The notes: generated from the sequence alone by a model not told the origin. A stretch of DNA of 64,000 nucleotides from Gluconobacter aidae (GCF_009547075.1 NZ_WIPH01000001.1:186001-250000), one strand, 5' to 3'. Shown: positions 33,652 to 43,335, counted from the stretch's first letter. Program-made: numbers and translations.

Positions 33652-35079
33652 ATGACCGAGATCCTTCCTGCTTCCCCTGTTGTCGAACCGTTTTCCGCCG
33701 GAAAACAGCGGGAACTCTGGGGGCATCCCATCGGACTGTGGGTGCTGACGCTGACCGAAGGCTGGGTCGGGTTCTCGCTCTACGGGATGCAGGCCATTCT
33801 GGCCCTGTATCTGACGGACCATCTGCTGCAGCCGGCTCATTCAGGAACCGTTGTGGGTCTCGGGCCGCTTGAGGCGTTTGTTTCGGCCCTTTATGCGCCT
33901 GTGGGACCACGCGCCATGGGCGCAGCCATTACAGGTCTGTTTCTGGCGCTGATTTATGCCACCCCTCTCCTCGGCGGTTTTCTGGCGGACCGCGTCCTCG
34001 GCCAGACACGGACCATCCTCTTGGGCGCCATCCTGATGACAGCGGGCCATTTCCTGATGTCATTTGACTGGAGCTTTGTACTGGCTCTCGGTTTTCTGCT
34101 GGCCGGGCTTGGCATGGCGGGCGGTCTGCGCGCGCAGGTCGGCGCATTGTATGAACTGGGTGACCGGCGGCGTTCGGATGCCTATCAGATCTACATGATG
34201 GGGCTTCAGATCGCCGTCATCGTGTCCCCGCTCCTGTGCGCGAGCCTGGCGCAGATCGAATGGCACTGGGGCTTTCTGGCAGCGGGCCTGGGCATGCTGA
34301 TCGGGCTTGTGGTCTATCTCGTGGGGCGGCGCTGGCTCCCCGCTCCTGCTGTTGCGGTGCGTCGGTCTGAGGCCCCGGCCGCAACCACAAAGCACGCACG
34401 TCCTGCCCTGACGTCGCAGGAAAAGAAGACGACCCTGCTGCTTCTGGCGCTTGTGCCTGTTCTGGCGGTGGGCGCTGTCCCAAACTCGGAAATCTTCGAC
34501 GGCTATCTGCTCTGGGGGCGCGAGCATTTCCAGCTTCGCCTTCTGGGGTACGAAATGCCGGTGAGCGATCTTATTTCCCTGGACGGATTTATCAGCACCC
34601 TGTGCGCCGTGCTGGTACTTTGGTTCTGGAAGGCCTATGCGCGTCGCAGGCCCGATCCGTCGGAGATTTCCAAGGTCGCGCTGGGGACGTTCATTGCAGC
34701 TTTCGGGCCGCTGATGCTGGCTTTGGGATCATGGATCAGTCCGGGTCCCCATGAGGTCAGCCTGTTCTGGGGACTGGCCTTTCATATCATCAATGACATC
34801 GGGTTTTCGATGAATTACGCGATCGGAATGGCGCTTTTTTCGCGTGCCGCTCCCGTGAGCCTGAACACCATTCTGGTCGCCTGCTTCTCGCTCAATCTGT
34901 TTTTGTCCAACCTGCTGATCGGAAAGCTGGCAACGTTGCTGGGACGGATTTCCGACGTCTCGTTCTGGCTGATACATTCAGGAGCTGCGTTTGTGGCAGC
35001 GGCGATCCTGGGCTTCTGTGCCGTGCGTTTCCGGGACCTGCTGGCCCCCGGGAAGCAGACCCTACCGCCCGTGTCTTAA
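33652..35079 (+). CDS. POT/PTR-family peptide-transporter-like MFS protein
   Basis: A 475-residue, 12-14-helix membrane protein. The start GKQRELWGHPIGLWVL matches the opening of proton-dependent oligopeptide transporters, and LLGGFLADRVLGQTRTILLGA is the family motif after helix 2. The ExxER helix-1 motif (usually E-x-x-E-R-F-x-Y-Y-G) is here Glu36-Gly-Trp-Val39-Gly40-Phe, so the second glutamate and the arginine needed for proton coupling are gone. It may move a different substrate or use a different coupling. A GAGG site precedes the ATG. Upstream lies the palindrome array. Confidence 0.84.
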   Translation: MTEILPASPVVEPFSAGKQRELWGHPIGLWVLTLTEGWVGFSLYGMQAILALYLTDHLLQPAHSGTVVGLGPLEAFVSALYAPVGPRAMGAAITGLFLALIYATPLLGGFLADRVLGQTRTILLGAILMTAGHFLMSFDWSFVLALGFLLAGLGMAGGLRAQVGALYELGDRRRSDAYQIYMMGLQIAVIVSPLLCASLAQIEWHWGFLAAGLGMLIGLVVYLVGRRWLPAPAVAVRRSEAPAATTKHARPALTSQEKKTTLLLLALVPVLAVGAVPNSEIFDGYLLWGREHFQLRLLGYEMPVSDLISLDGFISTLCAVLVLWFWKAYARRRPDPSEISKVALGTFIAAFGPLMLALGSWISPGPHEVSLFWGLAFHIINDIGFSMNYAIGMALFSRAAPVSLNTILVACFSLNLFLSNLLIGKLATLLGRISDVSFWLIHSGAAFVAAAILGFCAVRFRDLLAPGKQTLPPVS

Positions 35080-35090
35080 GAAGACCGTGC

Positions 35091-37667
35091 TCAAGAAGAG
35101 GGTGAGACCAGATGACGCATTTCCGGAGCTGATGCCGTTGAGATGGCCTCGCCATCCAAGGTGCGGACGGTGACGGGCGCCAGCAATCCGTCCGCCCTTT
35201 GCTGGCTGCGCTGGATAATGAGACGCTGAACGATGGGATACGCCTTCAGCAGTTTTTCGAACACCGGACGCGGAATGGCGAGCAGATGGCTGAACTGCAG
35301 GGAGCGGACGGTTCCGGGCATGGTCTCGTCGCGGATGACGGAGGCCGCGCCGATCAGGTCTCCGCTTCCGAACAGCAGGTCCCGTTCCGCCAGATTGACT
35401 TCCGCCAGCCCTGCGACCTGCGCATAGACGACGCGCACGCGCTGCCCGCGTTTGAACAGGACTTCCCCAGGCGAGACGAAATGCATGGAGACCTTGCCCG
35501 AAAGCTTCTGAAGTACGCTGTCGGGAACGCCGTTGAAAGCCGGAAAGGCCCTGAGACGCTGCTCGATGCCGCTCTTGAGATTGAAGCGCAGGGGCGCATC
35601 CAGGCGGGCGCGCTGACGTTCGATTTCCCGGTGCAGTTCGCGGTGCAGCTCCTCGGAAATCAGGTTATCCGCTTCGAGTGCGTCATATTCCTCATCCTCC
35701 AGACGCAGGGCGATCTGGCGCAGGATGCGGCTTTCCAGCGCCTCGGAATAGCCGGAATAATGCAGGCGCAGCGTCTCCAGCGCATCGTCCAGAAGCTTGC
35801 GCTGGCGACCGAGTACTTCAGACACGATTTCCGTGATACGCGGGCCAAGCGTCGGCTCCATGCGCTGGCGGATGAAGCGCTGGAGTGATAGCGAAACGAG
35901 ATGCGCGATGATGAGCATCTCGAAGCGCTCCATCATGCAGTTCGTCAGCGGCTCGTCGATATGCAGGCGGCTGTGAAGCTCCTGCGCGATCCGGAAGCGC
36001 AATGAGGGCTGAAGGCGGCGCTTGAGGGCCCGGACATAGCCATAGCGTCCTTCGAGACGCGCCCCGTCTGCCATGGCCTCAGCCGTGCGCAGCAGGGTCT
36101 CCATCACGCGGCGGGAAAGACCCTGAATGCGGAACAGGTCCAGCAGCAGGGAACGCTCCTGATTGGCGATCGTAATCAGGGCGATATTGACGCGGTTGCG
36201 GTCGCTCAGGGCGGATTCGAAATTGTTGGCCGCCCTCTCCTTTTCCGCGCGCCGTTCAAGGCGGCTGATGACGCCGGCGCGGGTCTGCTCACTGAAGCCC
36301 AGTTCCTCGGAAAGCTCCCGTGTGCGTTCCGCAACCTCACCGAGGCCGATGCCGACGATCTGCTGGCGGATGGCCTGATCGATGGGCGACAGTTGATCCA
36401 GCTTGAAGAACAGGACGAGTGCCCGCAGCGTGGTGCCGTTGACCAGAAGCGTGATGAGGACGAAGCCGGTGGCGATGATGCCGACGAAATGGGCAACGGG
36501 GCTGGAAACGCTCTGGTTCTCGGTCACGGCCAGTGCCAGCGCAAGCGTGATGGCGCCACGGATGCCACCCCAGGCCATGGTGGCCTTGAAGGGGTTGGGA
36601 ACGGGCGGCGAGAGCTTCGTGATGGCAAGAAGCGGCAGCATTCCGAAAATCACGGCCGAACGTGCAATCAGTCCCGCGACGCTGGCGATTAGGATCAGTA
36701 CGAAATCCCATTTCGTCATGCCGATCAGCAGCCGGGGCACCAGCATGGCGGCCAGAAGAAACACGAGAGAGCCGGCCCAGAAAACGAGCTGCTCCCACAT
36801 CTCGTTCAGGAAGCGCCAGACCTGCGGCCGGAAAGTCGATGGCCCGTAAGCGGAGACCGTCAGCCCCGCGGCGGCTGTTGCGACCACGCCGGAAAAGCCG
36901 AGCATCTCATCGCACAGGATGTAAACGGCGTAAGGCAGTGCCAGTGTCAGCGTGACTTCGGCAGCCGCTGATCCCCCCAGTCCTGCAATCAGCAGCAATG
37001 TGAGACGCGCCAGACAGACGCCGACCACGATGGCCCCGATGAAGGCGGTGAGGAAGTCCATCAGAGCATCGGTCAGATGGATCTGGTGATGCGAGGTCAC
37101 CGCCGCCAGAAGGATCGAGAAGATCGAAATGGCGGCTGCGTCGTTCAGAAGCGCTTCCCCCTCGACAAGGCGCGTCAGACGCGAAGCCGCACCGATTTCA
37201 CGGAAAATCCCGGCCACGGCGGACGGATCGGTCGTCGCCACGATCGATCCCAGAAGCAGGCAGACGACGAGGCTCTGCCGGGCAAACGGATAAAGCGCGA
37301 AGCCAATGGTGGCGGTCGAAACGATGACAGCGACGACCGCCAGCAGAAGCACGGTTGCCGTTTCATGGGCCAGACGCCGCACATCGATGGCCATGGCTCC
37401 CTGAAACACCAGAACCGGCAGAAAGATCAGCAGGAAGGCTTCGCTGTTGACCGGGAAATAGATCAGCGCCTCGGCCGCCCCGTCCAGCAGATCGGTCGCA
37501 GATGAGCGCACGATAAGGGACGCGACAAGGCCGAGCCCGATCCCGGTCAATGCCAGCAGGACAGCTTCGGAAATCTCGAGCCGTTTCGCGAGGGGCTGGA
37601 TGATGCTGACAAGCGTGAGCAGGAACGCAAGCGCTAGGAGTACGGCTGCCAGTCCTGTCACCATCAT
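35091..37667 (-). CDS. CPA1 sodium/proton antiporter with C-terminal cyclic-nucleotide-binding domain
   Basis: An 858-residue protein. About 12 transmembrane helices fill residues 1-410, with the ion-binding N-D pair in VEGEALLNDAAAISIF and the G-G-I-R-G-A-I-T-L-A-L-A segment in the second half. A long cytoplasmic region of about 300 residues is helical and charged. From about residue 735 a cNMP-binding domain is visible (FNGVPDSVLQKLS, FVSPGEVLFKRGQ, LFGSGDLIGAASVI). The layout resembles plant SOS1-type and some bacterial NhaP-like exchangers controlled by the soluble domain. It is convergent with the POT gene. The first ATG is doubled (37667 and 37664). Confidence 0.9.
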   Translation of the reverse strand: MMVTGLAAVLLALAFLLTLVSIIQPLAKRLEISEAVLLALTGIGLGLVASLIVRSSATDLLDGAAEALIYFPVNSEAFLLIFLPVLVFQGAMAIDVRRLAHETATVLLLAVVAVIVSTATIGFALYPFARQSLVVCLLLGSIVATTDPSAVAGIFREIGAASRLTRLVEGEALLNDAAAISIFSILLAAVTSHHQIHLTDALMDFLTAFIGAIVVGVCLARLTLLLIAGLGGSAAAEVTLTLALPYAVYILCDEMLGFSGVVATAAAGLTVSAYGPSTFRPQVWRFLNEMWEQLVFWAGSLVFLLAAMLVPRLLIGMTKWDFVLILIASVAGLIARSAVIFGMLPLLAITKLSPPVPNPFKATMAWGGIRGAITLALALAVTENQSVSSPVAHFVGIIATGFVLITLLVNGTTLRALVLFFKLDQLSPIDQAIRQQIVGIGLGEVAERTRELSEELGFSEQTRAGVISRLERRAEKERAANNFESALSDRNRVNIALITIANQERSLLLDLFRIQGLSRRVMETLLRTAEAMADGARLEGRYGYVRALKRRLQPSLRFRIAQELHSRLHIDEPLTNCMMERFEMLIIAHLVSLSLQRFIRQRMEPTLGPRITEIVSEVLGRQRKLLDDALETLRLHYSGYSEALESRILRQIALRLEDEEYDALEADNLISEELHRELHREIERQRARLDAPLRFNLKSGIEQRLRAFPAFNGVPDSVLQKLSGKVSMHFVSPGEVLFKRGQRVRVVYAQVAGLAEVNLAERDLLFGSGDLIGAASVIRDETMPGTVRSLQFSHLLAIPRPVFEKLLKAYPIVQRLIIQRSQQRADGLLAPVTVRTLDGEAISTASAPEMRHLVSPSS

Positions 37668-37716
37668 CGTTGTCTCGGCTCCTTCATGTGGTCGTCTTCA
37701 GACGACTTGGCGTGTT

Positions 37717-38337
37717 TCAAGTTGGTGCCGTCTCCCGGGAGACGGCGTCGAGCCAGCGTCGGACCTGCTCTTCCGGGTCCTGGTGACCGATGAAGTCGCT
37801 CATGACGGCAACGGTATCGGCACCGGCCTCAAGGCATTCCGCCAGCCGGGGCACGGTAATGCCACCAATGGCAACCAGCGGAACATTGCCGCACAGCCCG
37901 CGCCATTCTGCCAGTTGTTTCAGGCCCCGCCCGGTCAGTGGCACGCCCCGGAGCTGCGTGGACCAGACCGGGCCGAAGGACACATAATCCGGCTTGCAGG
38001 CGAGTGCCGTCTGCAGCTCTTCATGCGTATGGGTCGAGACGCCAAATCTGATGCCAGCGGTCCGGGTCGCGTCGAGATCCGCCGTTTCCAGATCTTCGGG
38101 GCCAAGATGCAGCCATTCATAGCCCAGTTCGATAGCCGTCTGCCAGTAGCGGTTCAGTGCCAGAGAAACATTGAAACGTGCGGCCAGTTCCTGTGCCAGC
38201 AGGGCCTGCGCCCTGATCTCTTCTTCCGGCAGATCACGCAGATAGAGTTCGATGAAACGCAGGCCCGCTCCACCAAGCCGTTCCACCCAGCGCGGATGGT
38301 CGACGACAGCGTAAATCCTTGATGGAAGGGAAGACAT
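37717..38337 (-). CDS. thiE: Thiamine-phosphate synthase
   Basis: Couples the pyrimidine and thiazole halves of thiamine. The 206-residue protein has the TenI/ThiE barrel: FIELYLRDLPEEEI, LHLGPEDL, GVSTHTHEEL, then YVSFGPVWST and the phosphate-binding VAIGGITVPRLAE. I chose ATG 38337 (MSSLPSRIYAVVD); nine extra codons are open upstream. No other thi gene is next to it and no TPP riboswitch consensus was found in the 116 bases before it. TenI-type regulators share the fold, so catalysis is probable rather than certain. Confidence 0.84.
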   Translation of the reverse strand: MSSLPSRIYAVVDHPRWVERLGGAGLRFIELYLRDLPEEEIRAQALLAQELAARFNVSLALNRYWQTAIELGYEWLHLGPEDLETADLDATRTAGIRFGVSTHTHEELQTALACKPDYVSFGPVWSTQLRGVPLTGRGLKQLAEWRGLCGNVPLVAIGGITVPRLAECLEAGADTVAVMSDFIGHQDPEEQVRRWLDAVSRETAPT

Positions 38338-38453
38338 CACATTCGTACTCCACAGGGCCTGCACGAGGAGCCGCGCATCATCGGACAGGTAACAGTGTTA
38401 CAGTTTGGACGGGGCGCGTCCAGAGGCGCTTTACCGTTATCAACGCCCTGATT

Positions 38454-41420
38454 TCAGGACCGTTCCTGCAACGCGGAGATCAATGCTTCCGCCGGGTGGG
38501 AGGGGCGATGACCGGCCATGCGCTCGGTCTGGCAGCGGCAGGAAAAGCCAGTCGCCAGGACCGGCTGCTTCACTTTCCCTGCCCAGTTCTGGTCAAAGAT
38601 CAGGCGGGAGAGGCTCACCTGCTCTTTCTGGTGTCCGAACAGTCCGGCCATGCCACAGCATCCGGCCTTTCCTGCCTGGACCGGCACTCCGAAATGCCGA
38701 AGGATGAAGGTCCAGTCCCCCGCGCTTTCCGGACGGACAGCCTGCTCCGTGCAGTGCGAGATGACCGTCAGGGATTCCGCCTTGCCCACAGCCTGCACCT
38801 GCGCGAACGTCCCCCGCTCTATCTGTCCACGCAGATAGTTTTCGAGCGGAAGAACGGCCGGGATAGGTGTGTCGCCTGCGACTTCCCTGTATTCCTGCGT
38901 GAACATGAGCCCGGTAGCAGCATCCAGAGAAATGACCGGAATACCAAAAGTCGCCAGACCTCGCAGCTTCCGCAAGGTCTGACGGGCCGTAACGCCAAAG
39001 CCCCTGCGGAAGCCCAGAACGTGCCGGGCCTTGCCGTTGTTCCAGACGGGCGTGACTTTCACGTCCAGCCCAAGCGACGTCAGAAGCGCATGAACCTTCT
39101 CGATGAGGCCACCGTCAAAGCTGCCGGTAAAGGAATCCTGCATCAGGATTACCGCCCGCGGGTTATGACGGTTGCGACGCAGCCAGGTGCGGCTGACCCG
39201 AGTGTCGGCTCCCAGTCGGGCAGGCTTCAGATGCGGAAGATCCACCAGCCCGATCCGCGACAGAACCGTCTGCGAGAGAGGATTATGCATCAGGAGATTG
39301 ACCAGCGCCGGAGCCTCTCTTCCGACCGTCAGCAGGGGCTCCAGCCAATAGACAAGATAGTCGCGAACCGGCCTGCGGTTGTCGCGGAAGTAAGTTGCAA
39401 GGAACTTCGAGCGCATGGACGGAATATCCACACGGATCGGACATTGCGTCGCGCAGGCCTTGCAGGACAGGCAGGTGTCCAGGGATGCCTTGAGTTCTTC
39501 CGTGAGAACCGGGAGCATCCCCCGGTCAGGCGCGTTGTCCGGCAGGGAGCGCAGCCTGGCCCAGCTCCGGAGCAGCAGGGCACGCCCTTTCGGGGACTGC
39601 GACCTGTCTTTCGTGGCTTTGTAGGACGGGCACATGGCCATGTCCGGCTCACGGTTGAAACAGGCGCCATTACCGTTGCAGCTTATCGACAGTGCGTAAG
39701 GCTCACGGAATGCGGGAGTAATATCTTCGTCGAAACTGCCCTTGAACGGGATGCCGTCAATGCGGTCCACGGGATAGCCCGCGCCACCTGGTGCTAGTTT
39801 GCCACGGTTGAAAATATCTTTGGGATCAAAGACATCCTTGATCCGGCAGAGTTCCGCAAACAGCGTTTCACCGAAAAACAGCGGTGAGAACTCGCCGCGA
39901 AAGCCCCGCCCATGCTCGCCCCAGAGCAGACCGCCATGACGTTTCGTCAGAGCAACCACCGCGTCTGAAATCGGACGGATCAGGGCACGGTCCTGCGGTG
40001 TGAGCATGTCCAGAAACGGGCGGACATGCAGGCAGCCGACATCGGCATGTCCAAACATGCCGTAGGACAGTCCGTAACCATCCAGAATATCACGGAATTC
40101 GCTGACATATTCAGGGAGAACTTCCGGAGGAACGGCAGTATCCTCGACGAACGGAACACCCTGTTTGTGACCGTCCGGCTGTCCGAGAAGACCAACCGAT
40201 TTTTCCCGCAGCGTCCAGAGGTTCGCGATGATTTCCGGATCAGAAATTACTTTATTATCAATTGGTTTGTGCGGAGAGTTCGCAAGTAGGGTGACCGCAT
40301 GGGCCATCTGTTCCTGCAGGACGTCCAGATCATCCCCGACAAACTCGACGAAGCTCATACCCTTGACCGGGAGCGCGGATCTGGTGCCAAGAACGCGTTC
40401 CAGTGCGTGCCATGTCACGTCCTGCTGGGCCTTGGCGAGAACGCGGTCATCCAGCACTTCTACCGCAGACGGATTGGCTGGCAGAAGCGTCTGAACATCA
40501 CGTAGGGTATCGTTGAAGCTGGCATAGCGAACGACGATAAGCTGCCGGTATTTGGGCAGACGTCTGACCCGCAGGACGACCTTCTTGGTCAGGGCAAGTG
40601 TGCCTTCCGAGCCGGACAGGAGCCGTGCGATATGGAAGCTTCCGTCCTCAAGCAGGACGTTCTGAAGATTGTATCCTGTCAGACCACGGTTCATGTCCGG
40701 AAAGACGCGTCGGATCTCGTCCGCCTGTTCCGTGACAACCCGATGGACTTCGCGATAGACGCGGGCGGCAAGCCCTTTCCCGCTCATTGCCTCTTCTAAT
40801 TGTGGGGCAGTCAGTCGGCCGACCTGCAGGTCGGTTCCGTCCGAGAGCACGACGTCCATCGTTTCTATGTAGTTGGAAGTTCGGCCATAGATGCGCGACC
40901 CCTTGCCGGACGCATCCGTCGCAATCATCCCGCCGATCGTGGCTCTCGTGGCGGTCGAGACCGTAGGGGGGAAGAAAAATCCGTGAGGCTTCAGGAAGGC
41001 ATTAAGGCGCGCAAGAATAACGCCGGGTTCAACCGTGACCGTTCCCGCCTCGGCATCGAAATCCAGGATCCGGTCCAGATGGCGGGAGACATCAACGACG
41101 ATGCCATCCGTCAGCGACTGCCCGTTGGTGCCTGTCCCGCCACCACGGATCGCAAGGGTCAGTTCACCACCTGCGGCAGCGCGGACGGCCCGGTTGAGAT
41201 CTTCCTGCGTGCGTGGATGAATAACGGCGGCCGGAAGGCGCTGATAGATGCTGTTATCGGTGGAAGAAACCAGCCGCGACGAGACCTGAAGGTTGATATC
41301 GCCTTCAAATCCCTGCTCGTCCAGTCGCCTGACAAAAGCTTCGCGCACAGTGATTTCGGAGGCGCTGGGAGAGAGCCCTGAATTCCCGATCGGTTTTCCG
41401 GATACTGCGTCCCCACCCAT
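38454..41420 (-). CDS. ydiJ: FAD and iron-sulfur D-2-hydroxyacid dehydrogenase (YdiJ/Dld type)
   Basis: A 988-residue flavoprotein with two parts. The PCMH-type FAD domain has IRGGGTGTNGQSL near residue 95 and the TVEPGVILARLN strand. The C-terminal part has a ferredoxin-like SLDTCLSCKACATQCPI near residue 650 and a CCGMAGLFGH heterodisulfide-reductase-type motif near residue 920. YdiJ-type enzymes oxidise D-2-hydroxy acids (such as D-2-hydroxyglutarate or D-lactate) and pass electrons to the quinone pool. The start ATG 41420 has AAGGAG 10 bases upstream; the longer open frame to 41789 is a shadow of glmS. A perfect tandem 11-mer lies 40-60 bases upstream. Confidence 0.9.
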   Translation of the reverse strand: MGGDAVSGKPIGNSGLSPSASEITVREAFVRRLDEQGFEGDINLQVSSRLVSSTDNSIYQRLPAAVIHPRTQEDLNRAVRAAAGGELTLAIRGGGTGTNGQSLTDGIVVDVSRHLDRILDFDAEAGTVTVEPGVILARLNAFLKPHGFFFPPTVSTATRATIGGMIATDASGKGSRIYGRTSNYIETMDVVLSDGTDLQVGRLTAPQLEEAMSGKGLAARVYREVHRVVTEQADEIRRVFPDMNRGLTGYNLQNVLLEDGSFHIARLLSGSEGTLALTKKVVLRVRRLPKYRQLIVVRYASFNDTLRDVQTLLPANPSAVEVLDDRVLAKAQQDVTWHALERVLGTRSALPVKGMSFVEFVGDDLDVLQEQMAHAVTLLANSPHKPIDNKVISDPEIIANLWTLREKSVGLLGQPDGHKQGVPFVEDTAVPPEVLPEYVSEFRDILDGYGLSYGMFGHADVGCLHVRPFLDMLTPQDRALIRPISDAVVALTKRHGGLLWGEHGRGFRGEFSPLFFGETLFAELCRIKDVFDPKDIFNRGKLAPGGAGYPVDRIDGIPFKGSFDEDITPAFREPYALSISCNGNGACFNREPDMAMCPSYKATKDRSQSPKGRALLLRSWARLRSLPDNAPDRGMLPVLTEELKASLDTCLSCKACATQCPIRVDIPSMRSKFLATYFRDNRRPVRDYLVYWLEPLLTVGREAPALVNLLMHNPLSQTVLSRIGLVDLPHLKPARLGADTRVSRTWLRRNRHNPRAVILMQDSFTGSFDGGLIEKVHALLTSLGLDVKVTPVWNNGKARHVLGFRRGFGVTARQTLRKLRGLATFGIPVISLDAATGLMFTQEYREVAGDTPIPAVLPLENYLRGQIERGTFAQVQAVGKAESLTVISHCTEQAVRPESAGDWTFILRHFGVPVQAGKAGCCGMAGLFGHQKEQVSLSRLIFDQNWAGKVKQPVLATGFSCRCQTERMAGHRPSHPAEALISALQERS

Positions 41421-41458
41421 CTTAGCCTCTCCTTCAGCCCGCCATGCATGATGCCATT

Positions 41459-41480
41459 GTGATGTCCGCGTGATGTCCGC
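41459..41480. repeat. Perfect tandem 11-bp repeat
   Basis: GTGATGTCCGC occurs twice in tandem (41459-41469 and 41470-41480), between the glmS stop and the ydiJ start. It could be a direct-repeat operator for ydiJ or chance duplication. Confidence 0.6.
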
Positions 41481-41508
41481 CAAAAAACTTCCCTGACAGG
41501 GCAAGCCT

Positions 41509-43335
41509 TCACTCGACCGTAACGGATTTGGCGAGATTACGTGGCTGGTCCACGTCCGTCCCTTTGAGAAGGGCCACTTCATAAGCCAGCATCTGAACAG
41601 GAATGGCATACAGGATCGGAGCCACGAAAGCGTCCACATCCGGCATGATGACAACCTGTTCCGCCACGCCCTCAAGACGTTTCGCACCTTCTGCATCGGT
41701 GAAGGCAAGAATGCGTCCGCCACGCGCCTTTGCTTCCTGAAGATTGGACAGCGTCTTGTCGAACAGGATCGTGGACGGTGCGATGGCAACGACAGGAACG
41801 GTCTGGTCGATCAGGCTGATGGGACCGTGTTTCAATTCACCTGCCGCATAAGCTTCAGCGTGAATGTAACTGATTTCCTTTAATTTTAATGCACCTTCAA
41901 AGGCGATCGGCGTGCAGATCCCGCGTCCCAGATACAGGACGTCGCGGGCCTGCGCGACAACGGCCGCCATCGCCTGAATATCCTTTGTGCGGGTAAAGAC
42001 TTCGGCCGCGCGGGACGGCAGATCCAGCAGGCTGGCTGTCAGACGTTCTTCACGGGCCTGATCCATGGTGCCACGGGCCCGCGCGAAGTCGATCGCCAGA
42101 GCCGCCAGAACGGAAAGCTGGGCCGTGAAAGCCTTGGTAGAGGCTACGGAGATTTCCGGCCCGGCATCCATACCCAGAACAAGATCGCTTTCACGTCCCA
42201 TGGTTGAATGTTCGACATTCAGCACGGAGACAATGCTCTGCCCGGACTTTTTGAGACTCCGAAGCACCCCGAGCGTATCAGCGGTTTCGCCAGACTGGGA
42301 AATCAGCAGCGCCACGCCCTTGTCCGGCTGCGGCGGCTCGCGATAGCGCATTTCGGACGCAACATCGATTTCCACCGGAATGCGCGCCAGGGATTCCAGC
42401 CAGTACCGCCCCACCATGCCGGCATAATAGGCCGAGCCGCAGGCCGTGATGGTGATCCGCGGTACCTGTGCCGGATCGAACGGCATTTCCGGAAGGGCGA
42501 TGCGCTTTGAAGCCGGGTCGGTAATGCGCTTCAGCGTCTGTCCGATGGCGACGGGGTGTTCATGGAGTTCCTTTTCCATGTAATGCCGGTAGCCATCCTT
42601 GCCGACCTGTCCCGCCATGAAGGTCAGGTCCTGAACCGGACGGCTGACTTCAGCCCCGGTCATGTCAAAAATCGTGACATGACCGGGGGTCAGTTCGCAC
42701 CAGTCGCCATCTTCCAGATAGGTCATCTTCCGGGCCATCGGGGCCAAGGCAATGCTGTCGGACCCGAGGAACATCTCGCCATTGCCATAGCCCACCGCCA
42801 ACGGAGCACCATGGCGCGCGCCAATCAGCAGACCTTCATGATCCTTGAAGATCATGGCAATGGCATAGGCGCCTTCCAGCCGCTTGATCGCAGCAAAGGC
42901 TGCTTCCCGAGGCTCCAGCCCCTGCCCCAGATAGTCATCGACCAGATGGGCGACCGTCTCTGAATCCGTTTCCGTCCGGAATACGCGCCCCTTCGCCTCA
43001 AGTTCTTTCTTGAGTTCGGCGAAGTTCTCGATGATGCCGTTATGGACGATCGCTACCCGACCGGCCTCATGAGGATGAGCATTGTTTTCCGTGGGTGCGC
43101 CATGCGTGGCCCACCGCGTATGCCCAATGCCGGTCGTTCCAGGCAGCGGGTGTTCTTTCAGCACATGCTCCAGATTGTCGAGCTTGCCAGCCGCGCGACG
43201 GCGCTCAATGTCTCCGGACGCGGTCAGCGTGGCGATGCCTGCGGAATCATATCCGCGATATTCAAGGCGACGGAGCGCCTCGAACGCGATCGGACTGGCA
43301 GGCTGATGTCCAACAATTCCGCAGATACCGCACAT
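41509..43335 (-). CDS. glmS: Glucosamine-fructose-6-phosphate aminotransferase
   Basis: Makes glucosamine-6-phosphate from fructose-6-phosphate and glutamine, the entry to UDP-GlcNAc. The 608-residue protein begins MCGICGIVG, with the N-terminal nucleophile Cys2, has the glutaminase HTRWATHGAP block and two SIS isomerase domains (SQSGETADTLG, STKAFTAQL) and ends AKSVTVE. The start overlaps the last base of glmU, so the two UDP-GlcNAc genes are co-translated. The codons at about 41877-41895 (GALKLKEISYIH) use TTA twice, unusual beside the GC-rich surroundings. Confidence 0.97.
   Translation of the reverse strand: MCGICGIVGHQPASPIAFEALRRLEYRGYDSAGIATLTASGDIERRRAAGKLDNLEHVLKEHPLPGTTGIGHTRWATHGAPTENNAHPHEAGRVAIVHNGIIENFAELKKELEAKGRVFRTETDSETVAHLVDDYLGQGLEPREAAFAAIKRLEGAYAIAMIFKDHEGLLIGARHGAPLAVGYGNGEMFLGSDSIALAPMARKMTYLEDGDWCELTPGHVTIFDMTGAEVSRPVQDLTFMAGQVGKDGYRHYMEKELHEHPVAIGQTLKRITDPASKRIALPEMPFDPAQVPRITITACGSAYYAGMVGRYWLESLARIPVEIDVASEMRYREPPQPDKGVALLISQSGETADTLGVLRSLKKSGQSIVSVLNVEHSTMGRESDLVLGMDAGPEISVASTKAFTAQLSVLAALAIDFARARGTMDQAREERLTASLLDLPSRAAEVFTRTKDIQAMAAVVAQARDVLYLGRGICTPIAFEGALKLKEISYIHAEAYAAGELKHGPISLIDQTVPVVAIAPSTILFDKTLSNLQEAKARGGRILAFTDAEGAKRLEGVAEQVVIMPDVDAFVAPILYAIPVQMLAYEVALLKGTDVDQPRNLAKSVTVE

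Noticed and set aside
38338-38453. Possible TPP riboswitch upstream of thiE
   Set aside because: I looked for the conserved CTGAGA and adjoining helices on the minus strand and did not see them.
41421-41789. N-terminal extension of ydiJ
   Set aside because: It overlaps the glmS C-terminus in another frame, while ATG 41420 has a strong AAGGAG site.
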